Origin: Galeopsis tetrahit
Lineage: Eukaryota > Streptophyta > Magnoliopsida > Lamiales > Lamiaceae
Length of the DNA: 64,000 nucleotides
Direction: 5' to 3'
Assembly (NCBI GenBank): GCA_963675135.1
Contig: OY776122.1
Location: 14,492,881 to 14,556,880 of the forward strand
The notes under the pieces were generated by a model. That model was not told the DNA's origin. It did no database searches and saw nothing but the letters and a program-made list of their open reading frames with translations. Below are positions 42,400 through 54,621 of the stretch, piece by piece. Numbering within the stretch: position 1 is the first letter of the stretch; each line of letters starts with the position of its first letter. The translations under genes and the position numbers were made by a program.

Positions 42400-43170
42400 C
42401 AATTCGTCATAAAAGCATCATTTTTCGTCACAAAAGGTAATTAACGACGAAATTTTGTCATCGCAAAGAATGTCACCGTATGTGCGTCGCATTAGGTAAA
42501 TGCGACGTTATTTGAATTCGTCATCAAAAGTCATCTTTTAGTGACGCTAAAGTTCACCGTCACTATATCGTTTCAGCTATGGTGACGAATAAAGCGTCGC
42601 ATTTGACATCGAATTTTATCACTAAATATTGTGTTTCATCACTAAAAGATAACCTTTACATGACGATTTGGTTTATTGTCACTAAAATATTAATTTTTAG
42701 TGACGATTATCCATTTCCAATCAACTTTGTCAAATTTTAATGACAAAATTTTCGTCACGATTAGATTAACTATTTTGTCATAATTTATATATTCCGTCAT
42801 CAAAAGGTTGCACTTTAGTGACAAAATTATGACCGTTGTTATATGTATTTATATAATGACGACAAAATGCATCACAAAAAAGTAAGATTTGGCGACAAAA
42901 GCTCTATGGTCACTAAATAATGTTGAAACTGTGACGAATCATTTTGTCATAATAAAATATTATTCAGTGACAAATGTGATAATTGTCTCCAAATGTTTAG
43001 ATATAATGAAAACATATATTTCGTCTCCTTTTAAATATTTCGTTACAAAAAAATTACACTATTGTGACCAATTTTTTTCATCCTTATATATGCGTATATA
43101 ATGACAACATAATTTGTCACAAAAAATAAGATTTTAGTGACAAAACATTGTTGTCACTAGACATTGTGTA
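42400..43170. repeat. CACTA left subterminal repeats
   Basis: Dispersed GTCACTAAA, GTGACGAA and TCGTCAC motifs in both orientations at short spacing. Confidence 0.75.
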
Positions 43171-44744
43171 GACAATGGTAATTCCTCATTGTAGTAGGTA
43201 TTTTTTTAATTGCCGTAACCCATAATTTCGTAGATCCTTAATTAGGACAACAATATTTCACTGTTTGTAGCAAGTATTTACAACAACAGATAATAACCAC
43301 TTATTTTTTATTTTTTGCACTTTAAATTTCAACATAGTAGCAAATGAAATATCATTGAACCAAAATTATAATAATGAACAATATCATAAAAATTCATAAT
43401 ACAATGATCAAATGCAATATTCCTATTATTTTAGAAAGAAAACAAGAAACATAATAACCTAGCTACTAATTTAGCATCGTCTCTTCCATCTCTTGAGTCA
43501 AGCATCATCCGTCTTCCATCTCTCGAGTCAACCAATAATGCAGGCATGCAAAAACAGAAATAAGATAAGAAGACAAGTAAAAATAACAATCACAATACTT
43601 ACCACCAATATTGGCAAAAAAAACCCATACATTTCTTTTTAAATCTATAATTCTAACTAACATCAAGATTCCAAACATTATGTGATTTATTTTTAAATGG
43701 GTTTAATTATGATGCAAACGAGACTTAATAATAATATTATACTAATTGAGGACACCATAGAATTACCAAGAAAAATCTTGCATTATGAAGAAGTGTTACA
43801 GTTGAGGTTGCCTTCAAAACAAAAATTATTAAAAGTCCAAGTCATGGCTTCTAAATCCACATATTAAGATGGTGCTACTCCAACAGACCTTCGAAATCTG
43901 CAATCAACAATCAACAATAAAGACCAAAATTTAGTTATATGAGCTATATGTCACTATATAATTCGCAAGAAAAGTGGTGATCAAGAAGTAAGCAGGCATA
44001 CATGATATTCTTTGTATGGTGTTCCATCACATATCGTTGTAAGTAAAACCTTTTAAAGTAAACAAGAATACGTGGGAGCATATCAGATTTATCAGGATCA
44101 TTTCAATAAATTCATGGCAATTCTTGAACATATCAAACATAGATTAGTTTTCCAGCTCAGCGCGTCCTTAACTAAAATAAATAACTTAGTGTCTGGTGAT
44201 ACAATAATCAAAACATTTGTGTGCAGTCTCCAATATTCTTTCTAGGAATTTAGTATTTCTAACAAACTACAATGTTTTACAGGGTGAGTGACTACTGCAA
44301 ATTCTAGCAATCGTCCCTTCTGTAATTGGTGACTCATTTGCACATATCACACTATAAGTGTGTCATACATGGAGTCAAATGGTGCTGTTCTTCGGACCAT
44401 GAGAGCAGAAACTTCAGTCTAACTAAGCCAATGTGTATCCAATTCATATGTATTATGTCTGACTTAACCACCTAAAATAGGACAATCCCCAAAAGGGCCT
44501 CAAACGGAGGACACCTAGGAGTATGAGATGAGGTGATGAATTGAGATTCTCACCCCCTCCCTTGCATACAAGTCAATGTACAATAATTACATAATTATAC
44601 AAATGAAAGCATATACTAAAAAACTATGGATTTGGTATTATCTCAATAGCCTTGTATTCTGATAAATCGTTCTATACCAAATACAAAAAAAAAAATCAAT
44701 TAGATTCCTAAAGAACACAAGACACTAATACATTCATGTTATTA
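43171..44744. other. CACTA interior, left part
   Basis: AT-rich; no frame recognised. A short direct duplication, TCTTCCATCTCT(C/T)GAGTCAA, occurs near 43483-43530. It may hold untranslated sequence of the minus-strand captured gene. Confidence 0.4.
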
Positions 44745-45211
44745 TTATCCCTCAAGTGTAAGAGCAGAATCTTGGATGACTGCAACTTTAGAACTTTGTG
44801 TATCAGATGCTGGCACTTTTACCCTTAAAGGAAATATACTACAGTGAAGCAATTACTGGATCAAGTCTGTCCAGCTACCACACAAAGGATGAGGCATATT
44901 GAAGGTAAACATCGTATAAGATTTGAATAGCATGGATGTTGATCAACAGTAGATTGCACAAATTAATTAATATTAATAATAGAAGAGAGGATACCCTACT
45001 GCAACAGAAAATTCAATGGCACGATTGAAACTAATGGAAACTCCAAGTAATGTGCCATCTTTCTCTTCAGTCTGCACATAGCCATATAAGTAAATAATTT
45101 CTCATAGCCATAACTCTTAAACTGCATATATTCATTTGCAAACCAAAAGTGCCACGGGCTTCTTAACTTTACTGGGAGTATTGACATTCCAATCATCAGT
45201 AATAGCATACA
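44745..45211 (-). pseudogene. Captured gene fragment, at least three exon-like pieces
   Basis: Minus strand, in order: 45211-45144 after acceptor AAGCTACAG (VYAITDDWNVNTPSKVKKPVALL); 45071-44995 between acceptor TATGTGCAG and donor GTATCC (TEEKDGTLLGVSISFNRAIE and FSVAVG); about 44823-44745 ending in a stop (KVPASDTQSSKVAVIQDS, then ALTLEG). Each piece is free of stops, bounded by splice-like sites and protein-like in composition. A GC-richer leader (45640-45780) lies upstream. I do not recognise the parent gene. The pieces are most simply host exons copied into the transposon. Confidence 0.5.
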
Positions 45212-46872
45212 CTGTAGCTTAGAAATAACTCGTTTTAGATGACAACTCACTGATTTGGATTTTTAGGACATTAACCAGGGAAAGTTTCCAAATCTTTAAA
45301 TTAAGTTGTTCTTGAAATTGTTCTTAAAATTTAAAGACAATATCTCAAATTACATGCAGTTCTTAAAATGTAAACATAATATCGCAAACTATATGCAAAT
45401 TTTAAAATTTAAATACGTACAATATCTCAAATTTACATCTTCTGAGTATTTTCGATTGGAAGTTCAAAATTGAACAGCAGAGGATACATGACAATATGTT
45501 CTCATATATTTACAAATAAGCAATTGAAAGTTTAGAATTGAAGAAAAATATGCAACATTACACCTTTAGATTAGTACAACAGCTAGATTTGGGTTCACAA
45601 ATTAGGGCTCAAACGAACAAACCTTATAATGAGATTTAACAAACGACGAGAGGCCCGAGAAAGAGGACGGCGTTCAGGTGTCAAATCTGAGAGAGGTCTG
45701 CGCACGTCAACCTTGTAATACTAATAGGGTTTATTGACGACCGGCAAAGGTTGTGAGAGGCGGATGGAGAAAATGGACGAAGAAAATGAAATTAAAGGAA
45801 AATGGGGTTTTCCTTATATCATTATCAACGCGCTTTAATTTTTTTGGTTTCCCACGTTTAATTTTAAAAAATTTAGTTTTCCACCTTCTAAAAAATTGGA
45901 CTTACTTTTAATTTTTTGGGTTCCAACTTTAATAGATTAAATTTTAATTTTTTTAATTTTCCACCTTGCAAAATAATTGGAGTTGCTTTTAATCTTTTGG
46001 CTTCCCATGCACTTTAATAGATTCCGTCTAAATATATATGAAGTTGGTTTAATTTTTCGGTTTACCACATCTAAAACATAATTAAATTTTGTTAATTTTT
46101 TAAAGTAAGAAATAATGGAGTAATATATATTATATCTAAGTATTCTACTAAAGTTGTGTGCATATAGTATATGTTTTTGTAATATAATGGCTTAGACATA
46201 TCTCTATACATGTATTCTAATTTATGACATTTTTTTACGGTATTCATGTATCCTAAAATTCAAGAAATTTCAGAGCAAGACATCTAAATATACTTATGTG
46301 TTGGACATTGCATCCGTCCGAGCATCCTATCCTCATATAAAATAAAGTGATTTTCCATAAAACAAGATCCTCAAATATTCACAATTCTTATTTTTAAAAT
46401 TAATACATGAATATATATTCATATATATTGGTGTAAATATTATTTGTATAAATATATGAGTGAGAAGGTTGAGAGAAAAGTGATGATGTAATGCTATTGA
46501 TTTTATGAAATTAGTCTATTGTATTTTATAAAGGTGAACATGGAACTTGGATGTGAAAATCTGAAACATGGATATATTGTGGATGTGTGCATCCCTAATC
46601 AAACACTACACAAGAGTGTATGATGTATATATATAGTATAACGACAAATTAAAATAATTGTAGAATTGTAGTGTATGTTTACTATTGGCTTTCAGGATTT
46701 TCCTTGTAGAATTGTAGTGTGTAGCAATAAGAATAGAAATGTCACAATTCAGTTCATATGTATTAAGTGCACGAATCTTAGATGCATGCAATACTTTAGT
46801 TAAAGTCTAAAGTTAGTGTCACATTTTATTTATCAATGATGATTTTATATAAATTAATATGGTTCAATTATA
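45212..46872. other. CACTA interior, middle
   Basis: Includes the GC-richer patch at 45640-45780, a likely 5' leader for the minus-strand fragment. Otherwise AT-rich non-coding DNA. Confidence 0.4.
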
Positions 46873-47356
46873 TTCATTTTGTCCCACATAAATTTGCACA
46901 CTTGTCATATTTGAATGTCTCATATAAAACTGTTCATAATTATTTCACACTAGACAATTAGTACCAATATGATAGACAATACACGAGATACTTGCTTTTT
47001 CTTAAAAAACGGAGCAAACCAATTAAAATTCTTAAAAAACGGAATAAAACAATTCAAACCGATATTACCAAAAAAATTTCGACATTTCTCAATTTTTCGC
47101 CGTTATGTCGGCGATATCAAAGAAAATTTGAACTAAACATAACCGATGCCGATATCGATACCGTTATATCCCGATATTTGACCGATATTTTGGAAGATAT
47201 CTCGTTCCGGTGCATATCGATATCGGATGGTCTAAAAAACCGAAATATCGCCGATATTTCCCGATTTTTTCATCCTTACTCATTACACTTTTTCTTACAC
47301 ATTTCTTAAAACGTGTATCATGCCAAATGTGCAAATTCCCTTTGGGACGGAGGGAG
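46873..47356. mobile_element. Stowaway-like MITE with nested CGATAT element
   Basis: Ends TTCATTTTGTCCCACATAAA and TTTGGGACGGAGGGAG, TA at 46871-46872 and 47357-47358. The middle (about 46935-47276) is the CGATAT-rich sequence related to 26262-26719, ending TTTTTTCATCCTTA. A nest within the CACTA within the gypsy. Confidence 0.65.
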
Positions 47357-50048
47357 TATAAATTTACACATTTTATAGTTAAAGTTAATGCTACATTTCA
47401 ATCAAGATTGTTGTCTCATTTCACTGTGTCTAAATGCACAATACAATTCGTACATAGTAAACATACTCAAATATATATCATTTTGTAAGAAACTTCAACT
47501 AAGTTAGATTTTACACTCTCAAAATCTATCACTTATTTTGAATTAAACACAAACATTATAGTTTTGAGAAATTTAATTCTTCAAAGCATTCAAACGTGCC
47601 TAACAAAAACATGATCATCATTATACATAAACATAATGGTTTCTATAAACGACACAAATATAAATCTTGTTATTATATTCATGATAATTTAAAAAAGAAG
47701 TCGAAGAAATACAACATGAATGCTGAAACAAACAATTTAATTCCTTAAAAAAAATTAAATATAAAACATAATTTCAGTTGAGGTGCAAACCCAATTCTTA
47801 AAAAGCTTTATTTATTTAATGATTTTGTATATTTTTTCTTAATTCAAAGATGAAATTGGTGAAAAAAAAGTAAGACTTTACGCGGCAAAACATCCAAAAA
47901 AACACCCACCATTTTTTCCCCCTAATTTGTGAGAGAGCCGTCCACTTACGCACACAATTCTACACCCTCTATTCCGCAAACCCTCTACCGTCTATTCTAG
48001 TCTATTTTTTAAGGTCATTTCATGTGGTGATTTTTCACAAATACCCTTGCAGTTGCGACGTTCTTCCCCAGCCCTCTACCGGCCGCGCACCCTTTGTTCT
48101 CGCAGGTGATGCTCGGTCTTCATTTTCAAGAAACATCAACCAGTAATTTGGTTATTTATAAATTTGAGTCTTAGCTCGCAGGTATCTAACTTTTTTAATT
48201 TGGCAATTTATAAATCTGTGATTTGAAATTAAATTAACGTTTCTACCGATTCTGTTAATTTTTAGGTTATTGCACAAGTCCTCTACGGCATAAGTTTTTG
48301 CTAATTCTTGGATAGGTTAATTCTTTGATTCTTGCTAATTCTACATATTCGATTATTTCTTGAATAGGCTGATTCTTGGATTATTGCATAAATTTCTATT
48401 GATTCGGCTATTTATGCTGATTATGCTAAAACTTAGATTAATCAGTAGGAAATCAACAAATTCTCTTGGCACCAACTCTTATGATGATAACCCGTAAAAA
48501 AAAAAAAAAAAAAACTCTTATGATGATAAGAGTAAAATCTAATTGATAAGAGTAAACTCTTAAGTCTGATTTTTCCTTTACATGCCTTTGAATTATTCTG
48601 ATCTACTTTTTTAAATTTGTTTTGATTATCAGAAGAATTTATTCTCTTTAGCAAGTAGAAGATTATACTAGCGTCCTTTTTAGTCAACTTGGTGATAAAC
48701 TGTAGTTTGACATTGGTATTCTTCAGATCAGCTGTTCCCTTGTCTTCCTATTAGACTACAAATCAACACTGTCAACTATATTCACATAAAAGCAAAGAAT
48801 TCTCTAACAAAATGTCAAATACTATTGGGTCCTGAATCTTGATAAGATCTTTCTTAAAATATGTTCTATCACTAGATTAAAAATATAATATTGCAATAAA
48901 TTTGTGGAAGGAACTCCTGTCAATGTTCTCTATCACATATGATTTTTTTTCTTCCTTTTTTAGGTCATGAAACTAGGTTTCTTCTTGAACTATTTGTTCA
49001 CAAAATAACCAATTAATGGGAGTAACATTTATATTGCTTTGTTGTAGAAGAATGAATGGATATATATCTAATTGAAAAATACAGTAGAATGTGGGAAACC
49101 AATTTCTCTATCACTAGTCTAGTAAATGCTATTGCTTTAAAACTGTGGAAGGAACTCCTATTAAGCAATCAATGTTCTCTATCAGGTAGGATTTTTCTTT
49201 TTTGGAGGTCATGAAACTAGCTTCCTTCTTGAATTATTAGTTCACAAAATAACCAATTAATGGTAGTAATATCAATATTACGATGCACTTATTGACTCTA
49301 TGTTCACCTATTTTATGTTCAAGACTGACATAATTTGATTTACTTGGATGCTAACTTAAAAGTATAGAGATAAACCACATGCCATGATTTTATATCCTGA
49401 TCAATTAGTTTTAACATTTCTGTTACCGAGAAGCAATATCTGTCCAAATTTGATTTGTATGTTTCTTTAGTATTATGTGTTCAATGAAAATTTGTTCGAA
49501 TGTGTTAAAATTGAAGTTTACTGATATTTTTTGAGAAATGGTGCGTTGATCAATTTTTCATCTGTATGGTCATTTCCAGGTTTCATCTAGTTGATTACTT
49601 TGGTCATAGAGTTTGTATGTCAATTTTACAACAAATGCTTTGTTACATAAATTGCAATAGATAGAGTGTCGTGGCAAAATTGTATTCTATAGAACTCTTG
49701 CGATTTTGTATTGAATCTCTCCTTGTAATTTTTTAAGTAGACAAAATTAGTTAAATTTTCTACTTGATTGGAAGAATTATGTTTTTGACACTCTGCTACA
49801 TTTTCTTTGACACGATTGGACATAGGAATTGGTTATAAACTTAACTATATAGGTTGCTTCTTGTCATATTAGCATCAACAGCCAAGTCAGATCATTAATT
49901 AGGCATGTAATATACGATCATATAGTTGTTGGTTAGGAATGATGCACTCTCTCATATACCTACATATTGAAGTATGGTTGTAATGCAACTTTAACTTAGT
50001 CTTCTGGACTTTTGCTATATTGTTTTGCTTACAATTTTCCATTTGCAG
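47357..50048. other. CACTA interior, right part
   Basis: A GC-richer patch at 47930-48130 resembles the leader of a plus-strand gene ending CTCGCAG. Two similar blocks (near 48890-49020 and 49140-49265: GTGGAAGGAACTCCT, AATGTTCTCTATCA, GGTCATGAAACTAG) are an internal duplication. No long frame. Confidence 0.45.
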
Positions 50049-50132
50049 TGTTGCAGATTGGAGATATGCTGGTGAGCAGTTTGTGAAGAACCATCCAGAT
50101 AGTGTTTTTCTGGGGGTAATGATTGATGTGAG
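50049..50132 (+). pseudogene. Captured exon-like fragment
   Basis: 84 bp between an acceptor (CCATTTGCAG) and a donor-like AG/GTATAT, open in one frame: VADWRYAGEQFVKNHPDSV followed by FLGVMIDVR. The peptide looks like a genuine globular-protein exon. Parent gene not recognised. Confidence 0.45.
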
Positions 50133-51049
50133 GTATATATACACATAAACAACTAAGAAAGCTAAAAGTAGAACATAAAAATCATAACTACTGCACTAAA
50201 TATTAACTCTCTAATATATATATATATACCTAAATATTTTTATAGTATATTTCTCGGCTATTATTTTTGTCTCTGCTTTTTTAATATGGTATGTTTTCAT
50301 TGTGAGTATTATGTCCCATAACCCTATTAATACACCTGAAGTTACTTTCTGAGGTTATGTTATATCTTTATATCACATTCATTCATCTTCTCTCGTGCAT
50401 CCAACTCACTAGAAATATAACATGTTCAACTTATTATGATGAAGAGTTTAGTTCTATATGAATATGCAGTTTGCTTAACTGTAGAAATTATTTATTTCTA
50501 TGAAAGCAACACTCGTGTAGTAGGTGGCTATAGTGTACTTTTTGTTTATGTATCTTTCTTACTATGAAAACGATACTTGAACGGAGGTTAGTTCAATGGT
50601 AAACTTATTGTGACCATTTGCTAAATATTTTTCAGCCGATGAAAGGATTTACTGTAATATGTTGGTTCAACAATTGCCTGCAAGTAGTTAATGCTATTAA
50701 ATGCTTGGACCCATAATAACCTATAAATCTTATGGTCGTAAAAATTACTTAATACTTCCTTTATCCTTGAAAAGCTTGCGGTGCTTTTTGGGCACAATAT
50801 TTAAGGAAAAAATGTATTGATTAGAGTGTTGATGTATAATTTTAATTTTTTTTATATATAAAGTAAATAAAATAGTTGGATTGAGTGTACGGTGGATTCC
50901 AAAAGTAATGATATGAAAGATAAATATGTGTATATTATGAGGATGATGATTGTTTTCATTTAGGGGTATGTAAACTATGAGGAATTAATTAATAAACTAA
51001 AAAGTAAAGTATAAAAAAAATTGAGGGACGAAGAGAGTATATTTTAATG

Positions 51050-51990
51050 ATGGAAATACTTATTTGTCGTAAAAATATTTAATGATGAAAATATGTATCG
51101 TTGTTAAAATATTTTTTTATGACATTAGATATATTTACCAATTATTATTAAAATTCTCATCAATTATTATTGTGACGAAAGAATTTTGTCACTAGATATT
51201 TTAGATAATTAATGATGAAAAATAATATTGTTATGAAAATATATTTTTATGACGTCGAATATTGTCACCGGTTATTATTAAAATTGTCAACAATTATTAT
51301 TGTGGCAAAATAATTTTATCACTAATTATTTTGAATAATTAATGACAAAAAATAGCATCGTCATGAAAATGTATACATTTTTTACATTAAATAATGTAAT
51401 CAATTATTATTAAAATTGTCATTTATTACTATTTTGACGAAAGAAATTTGTCACTAATTATTTTGAATAATTAATGAAAAAAATTAACATCGTCGTGAAA
51501 ATATATTATTAATGATGTCAAATATCATCACCAATAATTATTAAAATTGTCACCAATTATTATTGTGACGGAAACATTTTGTCACTAAATATTTAAAATA
51601 ATTAATGACGAAAAATAGTATTGTCATGAAAACATATATTTTATGACGACAAATATCCTCACCAATTATTATTAAAATCGTCACTAATTATTATTGTGAC
51701 GAAATAATTTTATCACAAATTATTTCGAATAATTAGTGACGAAAGTTTAGTATCGTCAAGAAAATACATTTTTCATGACGTCAAATTTCGTCACCAATTA
51801 ATATTAAAATCGTCACATATTATTATTGTGACATATTTATTAAAATCGTCATGAAAATTACGAATTCGTGACAAATTTTTTTATAAATGGTAACAAAATG
51901 AAATTTTGTCAAGATTTCTATTATTTTAGTGACAAAAAATAAAATTTGTCGCCTTTAAGTAACAAAATGTGACGATTTTTATGTCGTCAC
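51050..51990. repeat. CACTA right subterminal array, ~131-bp units
   Basis: TGTGACGAA or its variants recur near 51171, 51301, 51432, 51564, 51695 and 51827, spacing 130-132 bp. Each unit carries TTTGTCAC(T/C)A and CACCAATTATTATTAAAAT. The array ends at the right terminus. Confidence 0.85.
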
Positions 51991-52016
51991 GAAATGTATG
52001 ATTTCCTGTAGTGTAA

Positions 52017-53072
52017 GCAAAACATTAATTCATAAACTTCATCAAAAGTATTTACAAGGCCCTAGAACCAAAAAGTGTTCTATCCAAGAACTAACATAAT
52101 CCAATTAACACAAACTAATGAAACAACTAAATAAAAAGAAAGAGAAAGCTTAGTCTAATGGATGGTGTGGAGTGGAATTCCAAAGCTTTTGACTCCTTCG
52201 TTGCTTGATTTCGTGCAGAAATGAAGAAATTGATGATAAATCCCTCCAAGTGTGTGTTTGTAGGTGAAGAATTCTTGTGAAATGGGTAAGGTACTTTTGA
52301 TTTTAAGAATGTGAGTATATATAGTGTTTGGGGTAGGGTTTGGGTGCAAGAATTGCAAGTAAATCCCTCAAAAATGGAGAAAATACACTATTGGCACCGA
52401 GAATGGAGTAGCTCGGCCGAGCAAAATCAGCTTTTGGTCTTCAGGGAGCTCGATCGAGCAAGAGCCTCGGTCGTGCCTTGTCATCGCATGCTTCTCGTCG
52501 AGCTCGGCCGAGAAAGGGCCTCGGCCGTGCATCACCATATGCCATCTTCCTTGAGCTCGGCCGAGCAGGTGTCTCGGTCGTGCACTCCCATTTCCATTGC
52601 CTCAACTTACTGTCTCGGGCATGGCTTGCTCAAGCCTCTAGCTCGACCGTGCCCTCCCATTTCCACTTTTCATTGAGCTCGGTCGTGCAAGTAGCTCGGC
52701 CGTGCTCTCCTCGATCCCAAAACTTACGACGTCGAGCTCGGCCATCTCGTGCACCCATCTCGGCCGTGCTATCCTCGACCCTTTCTTGTTTTGTGCATAT
52801 CTTTTGTTTCGGGTGTCCGATCGACTCGATTCTTTTTGCTATTCCACTCCGTTTTTCGAGACGAACCCAATGGTGTGCTTCTCTCTTTGGTCCAGTGAAG
52901 TATGGTAGGTGTTTTTGCTCCCAAATTCAATCGTTTTTCCTACAAAATCGACAAAACACAACCATTCTCTTATTTTGACCAAAACCATCATATTCAATCC
53001 ATAAATCAATGAAATCAACATCAAAATGAACTTCACATGTGCATAAAAAACGTGCAAATTCTACCCGAATCA
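52017..53072 (-). repeat. 5' LTR, outer part with U3
   Basis: Continues the LTR interrupted at 42366. A minus-strand TATA (ACTATATATACTC, 52309-52323) and, upstream of it, a worn version of the CTCGGCCGAG palindrome array (52410-52770). Ends GAATCA at 53072. Confidence 0.85.
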
Positions 53073-53104
53073 ACTGTCATTTTAAATGCGGATTTTAAAT
53101 GATA

Positions 53105-53312
53105 CTCCCTCCAATCCTTTATAAATTGTTTTGAAATTCTACACACTTATTAAGAAATATATTGTATTCCTAAAATGTCCATAATTAAATAAGCTCTCTT
53201 TATTAACATGTGTCTTTAATTATATTAGTTAATTTGAATGAACGAATTGTATGGATGAATATCAATAGCTCCAAAACGTCATTTAATATGGAAGAGAGAG
53301 AGAGTAATTCAA
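53105..53312. mobile_element. Possible Stowaway-like MITE
   Basis: Left end CTCCCTCCAATCCTTTATA after TA. The right end, GGAAGAGAGAGAGAG before TA, is only partly its inverse. Confidence 0.4.
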
Positions 53313-53329
53313 TATGACTATATTTGCAG

Positions 53330-53400
53330 TCCTCATTTGTAACCTTAAAGCATTTAGGCAGTCCTCATTATTTGTAACCTTAAACCATTTAGGGTAGTTT
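53330..53400. repeat. Short tandem duplication
   Basis: GCAGTCCTCATTTGTAACC...CATTTAGG is repeated once with a 4-base insert, period about 35 bp. Confidence 0.7.
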
Positions 53401-53679
53401 TAAGTTTTCGTATAAATTTTAATACTTGAATTTCAAAATTGAATCGAAACTTTCACAGTCCCAATAATAGCTCATTTGTCACATTGAATCAATTAAATTT
53501 AAGGTTTAATTTTTGAAATAACCTCCAATAATTCAATTTTGTCATATATTTAAAAACATCAAATAAAAAAGTGGGTATAAAAATATGAATTCATTAATAG
53601 CTTATAAATATTACACAAATATCCCACCGATTTGATAGCGAACAGACATATTACTTTTTACCTCTCGAAATTTTTAAGG

Positions 53680-53750
53680 TTACAACAGTCCATGAAACCA
53701 GATCTCTCACAGTGATTTCATCAAACACCTTCCGCACAACCCCATATCGT
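53680..53750 (-). pseudogene. 70-bp copy of part of the PPR gene
   Basis: Matches 57558-57630 within the PPR coding sequence (shared CAGTCCATGAAACCA-like, TTTCATCAAACACCTTCC, ACAACCCCATATC). It lies 3.8 kb away with no other part of the gene. Confidence 0.8.
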
Positions 53751-53833
53751 GTGAAAACATTGATTTTATAGGTAGATTGAGTATAAGATTTTAAAATGCA
53801 TGGAACAAAGATTGTAAAGTTTTTAGTACATTC

Positions 53834-54180
53834 GAGATGTTTGTTTTGAGATTATATAGGATTGGAAAAATCTTGGATGGAGAAATCCTGATTAATAGTA
53901 ATTGTGTGTGTTTATTTTGGGATTTTGAGTAGGATGAGATGTAACTTTATATCAAATCAAATTGTCTAAGAGTGGGTGATGTTGTATTATAATATTATAT
54001 AATGTAATTTTATGTCAAATCAATTATGTAAGAATATATGATGTATTATTATAACAATATAATATATATATGGGTGGATGGAGTTGGATGGTGAAATCCA
54101 GATGTAAAATCTCGAACTAGAACAGGACGGAGGACGTTACGTCCCCCATCCGGACGGGTGAGTCCCAAAACAAACATCCC
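53834..54180. mobile_element. Inverted-repeat MITE, superfamily unsure
   Basis: GAGATGTTTGTTTTGAGA at the left matches the inverse of TCCCAAAACAAACATCCC at the right. 347 bp, non-coding. Flanking duplication unclear (possibly TTC), so Harbinger or another group. Confidence 0.5.
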
Positions 54181-54535
54181 CTTCGTGTTTGAGTCCCATA
54201 ATAAAAACCCTTTTATTTAAAAAAAAAATCCTATAGCAAAAATAGACATCGAATATTAATTAATATTTTAAATAAAAAAGTGAAGAAAATTAAATGGTTA
54301 AATAAAAATGAGAAGAAAAAAGCATATGCACTATCTTCTAAAAAATTGTCTTAACATCTTCGAATATTTGGGTGATGTATGCACTTACATAATGTTTCCA
54401 TGCAATAAATATGTAGAATTTAGGCATCAAATTTGGGCAAGAAAATAGTAAAAATTAGTCCTATTCTTGATTCGATAATAGTTAAAGCTTTTACAACTAA
54501 TTCTAATTGAGAGATGAAGAGAGAGGGGAGATTAC

Positions 54536-54543
54536 TATAAATA
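54536..54543 (+). promoter_or_regulatory. TATA box of the GST gene
   Basis: TATAAATA lies 79 bp before the ATG, leaving a leader of about 50 bases. Fits a plant core promoter. Confidence 0.6.
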
Positions 54544-54621
54544 TTTGCACCATGCATACCTTCCATTTCATCTTCAACAAGCTATTTTATCAAAATCATA
54601 CTAGTATTTTTCTCCAAAAAA

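Larger units (their letters stand above)
42367..52013. mobile_element. CACTA (En/Spm) transposon, non-autonomous, with gene-like cargo
   Basis: Begins CACTACAGGAAATTTG and ends ATTTCCTGTAGTG. TAA on both sides (42364-42366 and 52014-52016) is the 3-bp duplication. Both subterminal regions (42400-43170 and 51050-51990) are packed with GTCAC/GTGACGAA motifs, as needed for transposase binding in this superfamily. The 7.8-kb middle has no transposase frame; it holds exon-like pieces (44745-45211 minus and 50049-50132 plus) and a nested MITE. It split the gypsy 5' LTR. Confidence 0.9.
32659..53072 (-). mobile_element. Athila-like Ty3/gypsy element with nested insertions
   Basis: One LTR retrotransposon on the minus strand: 5' LTR (53072 to 41676, interrupted), primer site (41652-41669), gag, protease, RT, RNase H, a remnant of integrase, polypurine tract and 3' LTR (32659-33373). 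Flanks are ATTGT (32654-32658) and ACTGT (53073-53077), a 5-bp duplication with one change. A solo LTR (38820-40459) and a CACTA element (42367-52013) are nested in it. Many stops, C-to-T type changes and the missing integrase core show it is dead. The tRNA-Asp primer and RT sequence fit the Athila/Tat group. Confidence 0.9.

Noticed and set aside
53103..53760. A continuation of the gypsy LTR beyond 53072
   Set aside because: The LTR ends at GAATCA with a matching 5-bp flank, and the following sequence has no counterpart at the other LTR.
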